Assembly: GCA_025362495.1 (NCBI GenBank) | Contig: JANYGI010000101.1 | Span: 1 to 45,244 of the forward strand | Origin: Byssovorax sp. | Lineage (GTDB): Bacteria; Myxococcota_A; Polyangia; Polyangiales; Polyangiaceae | Length of the DNA: 45,244 nucleotides | Reading direction: 5' to 3' | In this document: positions 1 to 6,985 of the stretch, one piece after another | Layout of the letters: every line of letters begins with the position of its first letter | How positions within the stretch are numbered: the stretch's first letter is position 1 | Notes under the pieces: model-generated | Told to the model about the DNA's origin: nothing | Seen by the model: only the letters and a program-made list of their open reading frames with translations | The model's database searches: none | Translations under genes and position numbers: made by a program

Positions 1-129
1 GCGCGTCAGATCGCAAGCTACGACGCGATCGTTCGTAAAACCAATCGAAACGGACCAACGCAGGTCGAGCACTTCAGGCGACGAATGAGTCCGCCGCGCG
101 GTATCATATCGAGTTCAAAAAGTGGCTAA
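1..129 (+). CDS. Possible C-terminal end of a gene truncated by the window edge
   Basis: Frame 1 is open from the first base to a TAA at 127-129 and reads as about 42 residues, including a stretch IASYDAIVRKTNRNG that is less Arg/Pro-rich than the alternative frames. The stretch is less GC-rich than its surroundings. No domain is recognised and no start is inside the window. It may equally be non-coding sequence. Confidence 0.2.
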   Translation, partial: ARQIASYDAIVRKTNRNGPTQVEHFRRRMSPPRGIISSSKSG

Positions 130-373
130 CAGCTATGCCCGTGTGCCCCTGGCGTTCAGCGCGCGGCCGTGCGGGCCCACGCGCGAGGTACACGAGATCT
201 TCAGGCGAAGAGGGGACGAGCGTTCGAAGGCGGGCCGAGGCTCACGCCGCTCTGACGGTGACACTCCTGCGCGCGTGAGGCGCCGTCGGGTCCATCCCGG
301 CGACGTTCGCCGATAATCGCGTGCTTCTCGCGTGCGGCTTGCGTTCATTTCGAGCCCGCAGTACCTCGCGCCG

Positions 374-1156
374 ATGTCCATCGACGCCCCGGTCGCGGTA
401 GCTCTCCTCCTGGGCATCGTCGGGCTGGGCGCTTGCAAGCCCGACAATGCCACTCCGCCGGACTATCCTGCCGCCGTGGCGGAGGCTCGCAAGGTGGGTA
501 TCGAGCTCGATCAGGAGCGGCGCGACGCGCTCGTCAAGGCCGCTGGGACGATCGTCGCGCGGCCGGACCTCGGGCGCTGCCCCGTCGAGGTGAAGCTCCC
601 CGGGCTGCAATACAAGGCGATCATGCCCAACCAGGTGAAGATCACGATGGGCACGGCCAAGCCGTCGCTCGACGTGATCGCGGCGAGCGGGGTCGCGACG
701 AGCAAGGGGCCGACGCTCGGCTACCAGACGATCCGCCTCGAGATCCTCGACGGCGACGCGAGGCGCGGTGAGCCCGGCGTCGTGGCCCGGGCAAACGAGA
801 TGGCCACGCGCGACTGGTTCGACGTCGATCTCGTGGTCGTCGTCGACTCGCGCACCGATCCCGAGATCGTCGGCGACGACAGGTTCAAGTCGGGAGAGCT
901 CACCGGGCACGCTTACCTGTGGAGCTACAAAGAGCGCGCGATCCTCTGCACGGCGACGGTGAACGTGGAGAGCTCGGACAAGGTCGACGTCGCCGGCGGC
1001 TCGCCCGAGTACCTGCGCGGCGACCTCGACGCTCAGGCGATCTTGCAGGCCAAAGCACGGTTGATGCGCGCCGGACCGCCGATGGAGCTCGGGCCCGCGA
1101 GCAGCCCTCCGGCGCCGGCTACGGCGGCGCCCGCACCGAAGAAGCCAGCGAAATGA
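374..1156 (+). CDS. Predicted outer-membrane or periplasmic lipoprotein, function unknown
   Basis: This is a 260-residue protein starting at the ATG at 374. An in-frame start at 332 exists, but the shorter form puts a short hydrophobic signal (residues 6-20) directly before a lipobox LGAC with lipidation Cys21. After the signal comes a soluble domain rich in beta-type sequence (roughly residues 60-235), with the acidic stretch DVDLVVVVDSRTDPEI near the middle. The C-terminal tail of about 25 residues is Pro/Ala-rich and ends in a lysine-rich segment. The stop overlaps the start of the downstream hydrolase as ATGA, so the two are probably translated together. No named family is recognised. The lipoprotein call is from sequence; the function is unknown. 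Confidence 0.8.
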   Translation: MSIDAPVAVALLLGIVGLGACKPDNATPPDYPAAVAEARKVGIELDQERRDALVKAAGTIVARPDLGRCPVEVKLPGLQYKAIMPNQVKITMGTAKPSLDVIAASGVATSKGPTLGYQTIRLEILDGDARRGEPGVVARANEMATRDWFDVDLVVVVDSRTDPEIVGDDRFKSGELTGHAYLWSYKERAILCTATVNVESSDKVDVAGGSPEYLRGDLDAQAILQAKARLMRAGPPMELGPASSPPAPATAAPAPKKPAK

Positions 1157-1794
1157 GCCGCCACGACGAGGGTTCCATGGATCACCACGACCGCCACCCT
1201 GTCCTGCTCGTACACGGCATCTGGAAGACGCACGCCACCTTCCGCCGCATGTCGCGTCACCTGACCGAGCGTGGCTTCGACGTCCATGGACTGGACCTCA
1301 CGCCCAACGACGGTCGCGCCGGGATCGATCTCCTCGCCGGGCAGGTCGCCGCGTACGTGGATGCCACGTTTCCCGCCGGATCGCCGGTTGATCTGCTCGG
1401 GTTCAGCATGGGTGGCCTGGTCACGCGCTACTACGTGCAGCGGCTCGGCGGGATCGAGCGGGTGCGGCGCTTCATCACCATCTCGGCGCCTCATCATGGC
1501 ACGCGCTGGGCGCGCCTGCGCGACCTGCCCGGGTATCTGCACATGCGCCCCGACAGCGCTCTTCTCCGGGATCTGAACAGCGACGTGGGGATGCTGGCGA
1601 GGCTCGATTTCACCTCGATCTGGACGCCGCTCGATCTGATGATCTCGCCGCCCGTCAGCTCTCGTTTGCCGGTCGGCGACGAGGTCCTCGTCGCGGCGCC
1701 GCTTCATGCGTTGATGCTGGAGGATCCGCGGAGCTTCAAGGCGGTCGCCGCGGCGCTGTCGGCTCCGCTCGGCGCGACGCGCCGCGCCGAGTGA
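1153..1794 (+). CDS. Alpha/beta hydrolase, lipase/esterase-like
   Basis: This 213-residue protein has the lipase-class alpha/beta-hydrolase pattern. The oxyanion-hole HG follows a short beta strand (LLVHGIW, residues 18-24). The nucleophile elbow is GFSMGG (Ser85). LDLTPNDG follows the second strand, and SAPHHGTRWA (residues 111-120) is the segment typical of PGAP1/LipA-type triacylglycerol lipases. Asp161 and His185 (APLHALML) are plausible remaining triad members. There is no signal peptide, so it is probably cytoplasmic. The ATG at 1153 overlaps the stop of the lipoprotein gene (ATGA); an alternative Met lies at 1177. The likely activity is hydrolysis of an ester in a lipid or related small molecule. 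The substrate cannot be told from sequence. Confidence 0.85.
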   Translation: MSRHDEGSMDHHDRHPVLLVHGIWKTHATFRRMSRHLTERGFDVHGLDLTPNDGRAGIDLLAGQVAAYVDATFPAGSPVDLLGFSMGGLVTRYYVQRLGGIERVRRFITISAPHHGTRWARLRDLPGYLHMRPDSALLRDLNSDVGMLARLDFTSIWTPLDLMISPPVSSRLPVGDEVLVAAPLHALMLEDPRSFKAVAAALSAPLGATRRAE

Positions 1795-2273
1795 GAGCGC
1801 AGAAGATACCATTGCGGTGAGGAGCCCTGCCAGGCGCCTGGATCTCGACAGCGAGGCTCCGAGTCGGCGGCCATCGCCGGATCCAGGAATGTTCGAGCGA
1901 GCATGATTAGCGGGAACATGGTCAGCGTCACCGGGGTGGAGATCGACGTGTGCTGTGACGCTCCTGCGAGGCTGTGACGGTTCCGTCATCGCCCTCGCTG
2001 CAAGATGACCGGCTCACGCGAGTGGCATGCGGCTAGCAATGGGGGTGCTCGCGACGTCGAGGTCGACAGGAGATCTCGACGAGGCGCGACGGACGGTCGG
2101 GTGGGACACGCCGGTGGCTCGAATTCGCTGCTGCTGGCGTCTTTCCATGCCGGGAGGAGCGCTGATGATCCTCCCGCGGAGCCCGCTCGAACGTTGTTTC
2201 TCATCAACCCGCGGGGGGTCGTACCGCGCCCGAGCGCGCGGCGGCGGCCCCCGTACCAGGAATGGATACTGCG
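1795..2273. other. Intergenic region, 479 bp, no convincing gene
   Basis: Short frames exist on both strands, but all are Arg/Ser-rich and none has a recognisable domain or a good ribosome binding site. A short direct repeat (gctgtgacg) occurs at about 1951 and 1971, followed by a 5-bp hairpin (gacggttccgtc). The region presumably holds the terminator of the hydrolase gene and the promoter of the next lipoprotein gene, but neither could be placed. Confidence 0.5.
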
Positions 2274-2744
2274 ATGATTCTCAATCGAATGGCTCTTGGT
2301 CTCTCTGCTGCGGTGGCGCTCTCCGTGGTCGGCTGTGGCGGCGACGATCCGCTGACGGGTACCTGGAGCAACGACACGTGTCATGGCACCTCGGGGAAGC
2401 CTGAAGGGATCGACCATTGCAAGACCTCGCTGACGTTCAAGGACGATCTGACGTTCTCGATCAAGGCCGAGCAGACCTCGATGCCCGCCACGGCGAAGGC
2501 TCCCGGCTGCACCACCACGAGCGCGATCACGGGGCAGACGTGGTCCACCGACTCCACGACCTTCACCCTCGAAGGCACCCCGAAGGCGACGCTCGAGCGA
2601 TCGAGCTGCGTGAACGCGCAAGACGAATTCAAGGCCGCTCTCGCGCCGGACGTGGAGACGCCGAGCGGCGAGGCGAAGTACACGATCGTGAACAAATCGC
2701 TCACGATCGAGTCGGGCCCGCTGAAGGGAACGTACACGCGCTGA
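2274..2744 (+). CDS. Small predicted lipoprotein
   Basis: This is a 156-residue protein. The ATG at 2274 is preferred over the ATG at 2262 because the only Shine-Dalgarno-like sequence (AGGA, 2258-2261) abuts 2262 but lies 12 nt before 2274. Residues 1-20 form a signal peptide ending in a lipobox VVGC with lipid-acceptor Cys21, then GGDD. The mature part opens with LTGTWSNDTCHGTSG, reads as a small beta-rich domain, and has four further cysteines that could pair. It ends with a stretch resembling a lipocalin-type closing strand (SLTIESGPLKGTYTR). The opening and ending resemble the small 'G-x-W' beta-barrel lipoproteins common in myxobacteria, but no family is assigned. It stands alone. Confidence 0.8.
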   Translation: MILNRMALGLSAAVALSVVGCGGDDPLTGTWSNDTCHGTSGKPEGIDHCKTSLTFKDDLTFSIKAEQTSMPATAKAPGCTTTSAITGQTWSTDSTTFTLEGTPKATLERSSCVNAQDEFKAALAPDVETPSGEAKYTIVNKSLTIESGPLKGTYTR

Positions 2745-2959
2745 GGCGCTCTCCGACCGGCCCTGCCGGGCGTGTCAGTCGGCCTCATCGCCGAACAGCA
2801 CATCCACCGGTAGCTCCGAGCCCGCAGTTTCCGCAGCTGTGGGACGCCGCAACCGGCAGGATGATCCATTCGACGCCACCGGCCATCTGGCCGCCAGCGG
2901 GTCGAGCGACCTCGCCGGCCCTTCGACTCAGGGGTTGTGGCCTTGACGCGCCCTGGGGC

Positions 2960-3190
2960 TCACTCCTTGACGGGTGGAGCGTCCGGCCCCGGCGTCTCCT
3001 CGAATTTCACGTGAAGCTCGGGGCCCGATGCCGAGAAGAACGCCTCGTAGAACAGGCCGGGGTTGGTGACGAACGAGACGGTGTGCTCGCCGCCCATCGC
3101 CGCGGGCTCGCAGGCGTTCTTGACGTCGCGCGCCGCGTCGACCGCGGCGTTGATCAGGGCACCTGTCAATCCCCCGATCGGGACGTTCAA
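2960..3190 (-). pseudogene. Small ORF or gene remnant downstream of the AraC-type regulator
   Basis: Right after the AraC stop another minus-strand frame becomes protein-like for 76 codons. It includes GGLTGALINAAVDAARDV and EHTVSFVTNPGLFYEAFF, and ends GPDAPPVKE then stop. A TTG at 3190-3188 overlaps the AraC stop as TTGA and could start it. Codon third positions are G/C-rich, as in neighbouring genes. Upstream of 3190 the same frame is an Arg-rich shadow of AraC. It may be a genuine coupled small gene or the 3' remnant of a longer gene whose 5' part is gone. No family is recognised. Confidence 0.45.
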
Positions 3191-3825
3191 GCCGGCGGGG
3201 GCTTGCGCTTCCGGCGCCACGCGCCGGGCGTGACGCCGGCCCACTGGCGAAACGCGCGGCGGAACGAGCCCTCCGACGCGTAGCCCGTCAGGCGCGAGGC
3301 CTTCGCGAGCGTCGCGCCCTCGCGCAGGAGTATCGCCGCCTTCTGCATGCGGAGATGCGTCAGGTAGCCGAGCGGTGGCTCGCCGACGAGCTGGGCGAAG
3401 CGCGCCGCGAAGACCGAGCGCGAGAGGCCGACCTCCTCGGCGAGCGAGGCCACAGTCCACGGCGCCTCGGGGCGATGGTGCATGGCGCCGAGCGCCGCTG
3501 CGGTGCTCGGATCGCGGAGGGCGCGGAGAAAGCCGCCGCCCTCGTCGGGGACGCGCGCCAGATACGCGCGGAGGATCTGGATGAAGATGACGTCCGCCAT
3601 CCGGAGAAGGACGATCTCGGAGCCGGGCCGATCCGTCTCGATCTCGCGGGTGATGAACTGGATGTTCTCGAGGAACGACGGCCCCTCCTGCTCCGATTCG
3701 GGCGTCATCCGGATGACCGGCGGCAGCACCGCGAGGATCTGCCGCGCGAGCGGATCGTCGAGCACGAAGCAGGCGGTGACGAAGCTCGTCTCCGCGCCCC
3801 TCGCCCCGACTTCGAGCTGCATCAC
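3187..3825 (-). CDS. AraC-family transcriptional regulator, N-terminally short
   Basis: This is a 212-residue protein with a C-terminal double helix-turn-helix of AraC/XylS type at about residues 120-205. The recognisable elements are PWTVASLAEEVGLSRSVFAARF, GEPPLGYLTHLRM, TLAKASRLTGYASEGSFRRAF and the closing WAGVTPGAWR. The remaining N-terminal part (residues 15-110) matches the second half of the cupin-type sensor domain (cupin_6) usual in this subgroup: FVLDDPLARQILAVLPPVI, then the helix containing ADVIFIQILRAYLA. Full members are about 300 residues, so the first ~90-100 residues, which form most of the cupin barrel, are missing. The start is GTG 3825 or ATG 3822. It overlaps an upstream 41-codon ORF (TGATG). 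The DNA-binding part looks intact, but ligand sensing is probably lost. The gene may be functional or a remnant. Confidence 0.8.
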   Translation of the reverse strand: MMQLEVGARGAETSFVTACFVLDDPLARQILAVLPPVIRMTPESEQEGPSFLENIQFITREIETDRPGSEIVLLRMADVIFIQILRAYLARVPDEGGGFLRALRDPSTAAALGAMHHRPEAPWTVASLAEEVGLSRSVFAARFAQLVGEPPLGYLTHLRMQKAAILLREGATLAKASRLTGYASEGSFRRAFRQWAGVTPGAWRRKRKPPPA

Positions 3826-3947
3826 GGCGCTGCGTGAGTCGCACTGCGCGACGTCACGCGAAACTCGCGGGCCCAGTGCTCACGCTTGAGCTCCTCGACG
3901 GGCGCGCGATCTCGACGGGCGAAGGCGCGAAGGTCAGCGGGATCCAT
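3822..3947 (-). pseudogene. Truncated N-terminal fragment of a small conserved hypothetical protein
   Basis: An ATG at 3947 opens a 41-codon frame beginning MDPADLRAFARRDRAP, followed by VEELKREHWAREF, then stopping at a TGA that overlaps the AraC start (TGATG). The opening resembles small hypothetical proteins of about 80-100 residues that begin with the same 'MDP.-LR.F.RRD...VE..K..HWA' pattern; this is recalled, not searched. The frame is too short for that family, and the resemblance ends where the truncated AraC frame begins, which suggests a deletion junction. It could instead be a leader ORF. Confidence 0.35.
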
Positions 3948-4190
3948 GACGCCCGCGAGCATAGCGCACCTTCGCGGCGCGTCCGCCCCTCCCAGGGTTC
4001 GCCGGCGAACATTTTCCTTTCGCTCGTGACAGAAGGTGCGTTAGCTCTGGTGCTGCGCATGGGGGAGAGCCGAGCGAGTCGCGGGCGGGATCGGGGAGCA
4101 CGCGAGTGCGTCTCCTCGACGGCGCTGGAGGCGGCTGGCAACCAGGATTGGCGACTCCCGTCCATGAGCCCATGAACAGGAGATCACCGA

Positions 4191-4934
4191 ATGGCCAAGA
4201 CGACGACCGCTGCTGCCGCGACCAACGATTCGACCTTCGATGTCACCCGGGAGACGCTCGAAGACACGCCGTCACGCGTCCTCCCCTTTCTTCGCGCCGT
4301 CGGCACCTCGGTCCCGATCCGTAGCATTCTTCGCGCGCATGGCTTCACCGACGCCGAGCAGAAGCTCGGGTGGACTCTGCTTCACGCGGTCTCCGGCTTC
4401 ACCGAGGACGCGAAGGCCGAGACGGTGGACGTCAAGGTGCGTGACGCCATCAACACCCTCGACGCCTGGGACGAGGATGGCTTTCGCATCGTGCGCGCCG
4501 CGCTGACCCGGCTCCACCCGGCGCAAGCCACGTTCGTGCTCGCGGGCATCGGCCCTTCGGTGGGCGCGGGCGCGGTGGTGGGCGTGAAGACGCTGCTCCA
4601 GCGGCTCGATGCGCTGGAGAAGAGCCCGGAGCGCAAGGCCACGCGCAAGGAGGATCAAGCCGCGCTGGAGACGCTGGCGGCGCGCGGGATCACCGCCAAG
4701 GAGCGGGCGCGCCTCGCCGAGCTTCTTCATGTTGCGCAGTCGGCGACCGAGATCGAGGCGCCGGACGAGGTGGGCAAGGCCGCGCGGGAAGAGACCTATG
4801 TGAAGGCCCTTGGCGCCCTCCGCGTCTGGTACGTCGACTGGTCGGAGATGGCGCGCTCCGTCGTCAAGCGGCGGGACTATCTGATCCGGCTCGGCCTCGC
4901 CAAGCGGAAGGCCGCGAAGAAGCCCGCGGGCTGA
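4191..4934 (+). CDS. Conserved-looking hypothetical protein
   Basis: This is a 247-residue protein with a good ribosome binding site (AGGAG, 4178-4182, 8 nt before the ATG). It has no signal peptide or membrane segment. The N-terminal 20 residues are Thr/Ala-rich and probably flexible. The middle (residues 30-110) is predicted helical. There is a glycine-rich hydrophobic loop GIGPSVGAGAVVGV near residue 125. The C-terminal half has long charged helices with WYVDWSEMARSV near residue 220, and a lysine-rich end. This layout is familiar from hypothetical proteins of myxobacteria, but I can name no function. It stands alone between an AraC regulator on the other strand and a Uma2 gene. Confidence 0.8.
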   Translation: MAKTTTAAAATNDSTFDVTRETLEDTPSRVLPFLRAVGTSVPIRSILRAHGFTDAEQKLGWTLLHAVSGFTEDAKAETVDVKVRDAINTLDAWDEDGFRIVRAALTRLHPAQATFVLAGIGPSVGAGAVVGVKTLLQRLDALEKSPERKATRKEDQAALETLAARGITAKERARLAELLHVAQSATEIEAPDEVGKAAREETYVKALGALRVWYVDWSEMARSVVKRRDYLIRLGLAKRKAAKKPAG

Positions 4935-5021
4935 AGGGCGCATCGCGCAGGGTTCCGGCCGCGCGCTCGTTGCTCGCGGCCGGACTTGCGCCCGACCCCT
5001 CTCCTGGGCCACGCTCCGGCC

Positions 5022-5609
5022 ATGAGCCCGCCTTCCGAGAAGCCGCGCCGCGCGACGTATGCTGATCTCGAAGCGGTGCCGGAAATCAAGATAGCCGAGC
5101 TGATCGGCGGCGAGCTCTACACAATATCTCGCCTCCTGCCGAGAGACTCTCTGGCCGCCTCGGGGCTGAGCCGCATGATCGGCCACCCGCTCCATTTTGA
5201 CCGCGCCGGCCCGGGCGGCTGGTGGATCCTGAACCAGGTCGAGGTCCACTTTCCCGATCCAACCGAGCCCGGCGCGATTGACGCCCTGGTTCCGAACATC
5301 GCCGGATGGCGCCGCGAGCGGATGCCCCGGATCCCCGACGTCGCCGCGATGACACTCGCTCCGGACTGGATCTGCGAGGTGGTGACGCCGGCGACAGAGC
5401 ACCTCGACCGCGAAGTGAAGATGCCAGTCTACGCTCGTGAGGGCGTGCGCCACGCGTGGCTTCTCGATCCGGTCACGCGGATGCTGGAGGTCTACACGCT
5501 CGATCCGGCGGGGCGCTGGAGCACGCCGGTACGCTACGGCGGCGGCGACACCGTGCGCGCGATCCCCTTCGACGCTGTCGAGCTCGATCTCTCGGACATC
5601 TGGGACTGA
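5022..5609 (+). CDS. Uma2-family protein (DUF820, PD-(D/E)XK nuclease-like fold)
   Basis: This is a 195-residue protein starting at the ATG at 5022; the in-frame ATG at 4986 would add 12 low-complexity residues. It follows the Uma2/DUF820 pattern: an N-terminal TYADLEAVPEIKIAELIGGELY, then the segment around Asp87 with NIAGWRRERMP, then APDWICEVVTPATEHLDREVKM with Glu119 and Lys133 as the E-x-K-type pair, then YAREGVRHAWLLDPVTRMLEV. The acidic residue normally found as PD is ID here (IDALVP). The family shares the restriction-endonuclease fold, but its natural role is unclear; it is greatly expanded in cyanobacteria and Polyangiales. It is followed by a repeat-rich intergenic patch. Confidence 0.9.
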   Translation: MSPPSEKPRRATYADLEAVPEIKIAELIGGELYTISRLLPRDSLAASGLSRMIGHPLHFDRAGPGGWWILNQVEVHFPDPTEPGAIDALVPNIAGWRRERMPRIPDVAAMTLAPDWICEVVTPATEHLDREVKMPVYAREGVRHAWLLDPVTRMLEVYTLDPAGRWSTPVRYGGGDTVRAIPFDAVELDLSDIWD

Positions 5610-5914
5610 CAAAGCCTCGGGCGCCCCGCCGCAGTCCCGGGCGCCGTCGCGACGGCCTCCGGCGCGGCGTTGAACCCTTCCGACGCGCCGCCGGAGCTTC
5701 GGCGTCCATCGCGAAGGCCTCCGGCGCGCTCGGGAGCTTCCGAAACCCGCGACGGAAGCCACTTTCGCGTGCCCGAGGCCTTCGCGGCCGCGGCGGAGGG
5801 CATTTTTGCCGCGCCGGAAGCGATATTTTCGCGCCCGAGGCCATCCGCGACGCGTCGGAAGCTCCACGAGCGCGTCGGAAGCTCCACGTGGGTCGAAACC
5901 GCGGGCGCCGCGCG
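5610..5914. repeat. GC-rich intergenic patch of short degenerate repeats
   Basis: This 305-bp gene-free stretch contains an exact 18-bp direct repeat at 5851-5868 and 5871-5888 (period 20), and an exact 12-mer gcctccggcgcg at 5655-5666 and 5717-5728. Several diverged copies of a core like gGAAGCTcC or its complement GgAGCTTC occur across 5690-5890. No reading frame looks coding. It resembles the short palindromic or GAAGC-type intergenic repeats seen between genes in large Polyangiaceae genomes, but that comparison is from memory. Confidence 0.55.
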
Positions 5915-6190
5915 CTACGGCGTGCTGGGCTTCGCCGGTCGGCCCCGCTTGATCACCGGTCGCTCGACCTCCTCGAACAGCGCGCCCGGCTTCACCTTCA
6001 GGACATCCGCAATGTTGATCATGACCGTGATGCTCGGGTTCCCGCGCGCGGCCTCGATTCGCTGGAGCGAGCGCAGCTCGATCCCGACCGCCTCGGCGAG
6101 CGCTTCCTGGGTCAACCCGCGCTCGAGCCGGAGCCGCCGCACATTCCAGGAGAAGTACTCCAGCACCTCGTGGACCCGCCGGCTGTTCAC
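5915..6190 (-). CDS. Small XRE-family HTH regulator with C-terminal AT-hook
   Basis: This is a 91-residue protein from the GTG at 6190. The frame is open much further upstream, but that part is not protein-like and contains the palindrome. Residues 14-72 form a Cro/CI-type helix-turn-helix: RLRLERGLTQEALAEAVG is the first pair of helices and SLQRIEAARGNPSITVM the recognition helix and turn. The tail KRGRPAKP (residues 81-88) is a classic AT-hook core (RGRP), a minor-groove binder. A perfect 14-bp palindrome lies 37 bp upstream of the start and is a natural candidate operator for autoregulation. No partner gene is adjacent on the same strand. The Shine-Dalgarno is weak, so the start is uncertain by a few codons. 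Confidence 0.8.
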   Translation of the reverse strand: MNSRRVHEVLEYFSWNVRRLRLERGLTQEALAEAVGIELRSLQRIEAARGNPSITVMINIADVLKVKPGALFEEVERPVIKRGRPAKPSTP

Positions 6191-6226
6191 CCACGACGAG
6201 GTATCCTGCGCGGTTCCATAGAATAA

Positions 6227-6240
6227 CGATACCGGTATCG
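6227..6240. promoter_or_regulatory. Perfect 14-bp palindrome, candidate operator
   Basis: The sequence cgataccggtatcg is identical to its reverse complement. It lies 37 bp upstream of the XRE regulator start and just upstream of a possible plus-strand promoter (TTGACG at 6248-6253, 18-bp spacer, TAGGCT at 6272-6277). A dyad of this size in the promoter region of a small HTH gene fits an autoregulatory operator. Binding is inferred. Confidence 0.5.
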
Positions 6241-6359
6241 CTTTACGTTGACGCACGTGTCCGGGCGCCTGTAGGCTCGGCTTCGAAACAAGTGCGGATC
6301 GCGGGAGTTGGCGCTCCCCGATCCGCGTGGCCGCAACCTCACAAGACGAGGTCTCGACA

Positions 6360-6670
6360 TGAATCAGGTACAACGTCCCGCGAACGGCGGGCAAGTGGAC
6401 GGGCCTCCGGGCAAGGCGATGTCGCTGCGCTGGAGCGATGTCGCGGAAGCTCGACGGTGGCTGTACGCCCTCCGCGAGCAAACCCTGGACGCCATTGCGA
6501 CTGGGGAAGACGCGACGCGGGCGCCGCAACGTCGAGCCGTGCGACCTCGTGTTCGGCGAGCGCGACCTGCTCCCTCCTGTGCTCGTCGAGATCGCCGGCC
6601 GGCATCTGACTACGCGACAGAGCTTGTCTTCCGCATCGTCATCACCGATTGTGCGGGAGAGTCAGAGTAG
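6360..6670 (+). pseudogene. Probable frameshifted remnant of a small gene
   Basis: From the ATG at 6360 the frame reads like a protein for about 50 codons (including SLRWSDVAEARRWLYALREQ), then turns Arg/Pro-rich. A second frame then becomes protein-like (NVEPCDLVFGERDLLPP, LVEIAGRHLTT). After about 6608 the first frame is plausible again (YATELVFRIVITDCAGE) up to a stop near 6670. Two compensating shifts would explain this. The last part is the left copy of the 50-bp inverted repeat. No family is recognised, and the frame-switch reading is made by eye. Confidence 0.35.
6611..6660 (+). repeat. Left copy of a 50-bp inverted repeat bracketing the CheB/CheR cassette
   Basis: Bases 6611-6660 match the reverse complement of 13591-13640 at 48 of 50 positions, without gaps. 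The differences are at 6617 (A against G) and 6655 (G against A). Similarity stops at both edges. In the frame beginning tac at 6611 the repeat has mostly G/C third positions, and the second difference is synonymous there, so the repeat may derive from coding sequence. Confidence 0.9.
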
Positions 6671-6808
6671 TTGTCGCTGATCAAGAACGTTCGTCGATGG
6701 TCCGCAGGAAGCGAACAACGCTACGGCGTGGGACGAGGTACGGCTCACTGACATCGGCGTGGCTTCAAGATCGGATCGAACGAAACCTTGCTCCTCGGAA
6801 AGACTTGA

Positions 6809-6985
6809 AGCGACGCGGCCCACGATGGCCTCTCTCGTGAAGTGGCCAACGCGCTCTTCGAGGCCGAATGTGAGGTTCGACGCACGATCGTGTCTCGGAC
6901 CTTTCAAGGCATGGTCCTCCGCACGTCGGAGCTTCTGACCGAGGTCGACTCCCTGTACGTGCACTTCTCCGGCATCAAGAATGAC
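6809..6985 (+). pseudogene. Possible gene remnant abutting the histidine kinase 3' end
   Basis: After an in-frame TGA at 6806-6808 this frame reads SDAAHDGLSREVANALFEAEC, followed by VRRTIVSRTFQGMVLRTSE and LLTEVDSLYVHFSGIKNDD, then runs into the antisense of the kinase gene at about 6985. A GTG at 6842 could start it. Just upstream, other frames also carry protein-like scraps (for example GPQEANNATAWDEVRLTDIG near 6700), which suggests a decayed gene. Nothing is recognisable by family. Confidence 0.3.

Noticed and set aside
4272-6194. A 640-codon minus-strand frame across the hypothetical protein and the Uma2 gene
   Set aside because: It covers two plus-strand genes with good domains or ribosome binding sites, and its own translation is Arg/Ala-rich with no motif.
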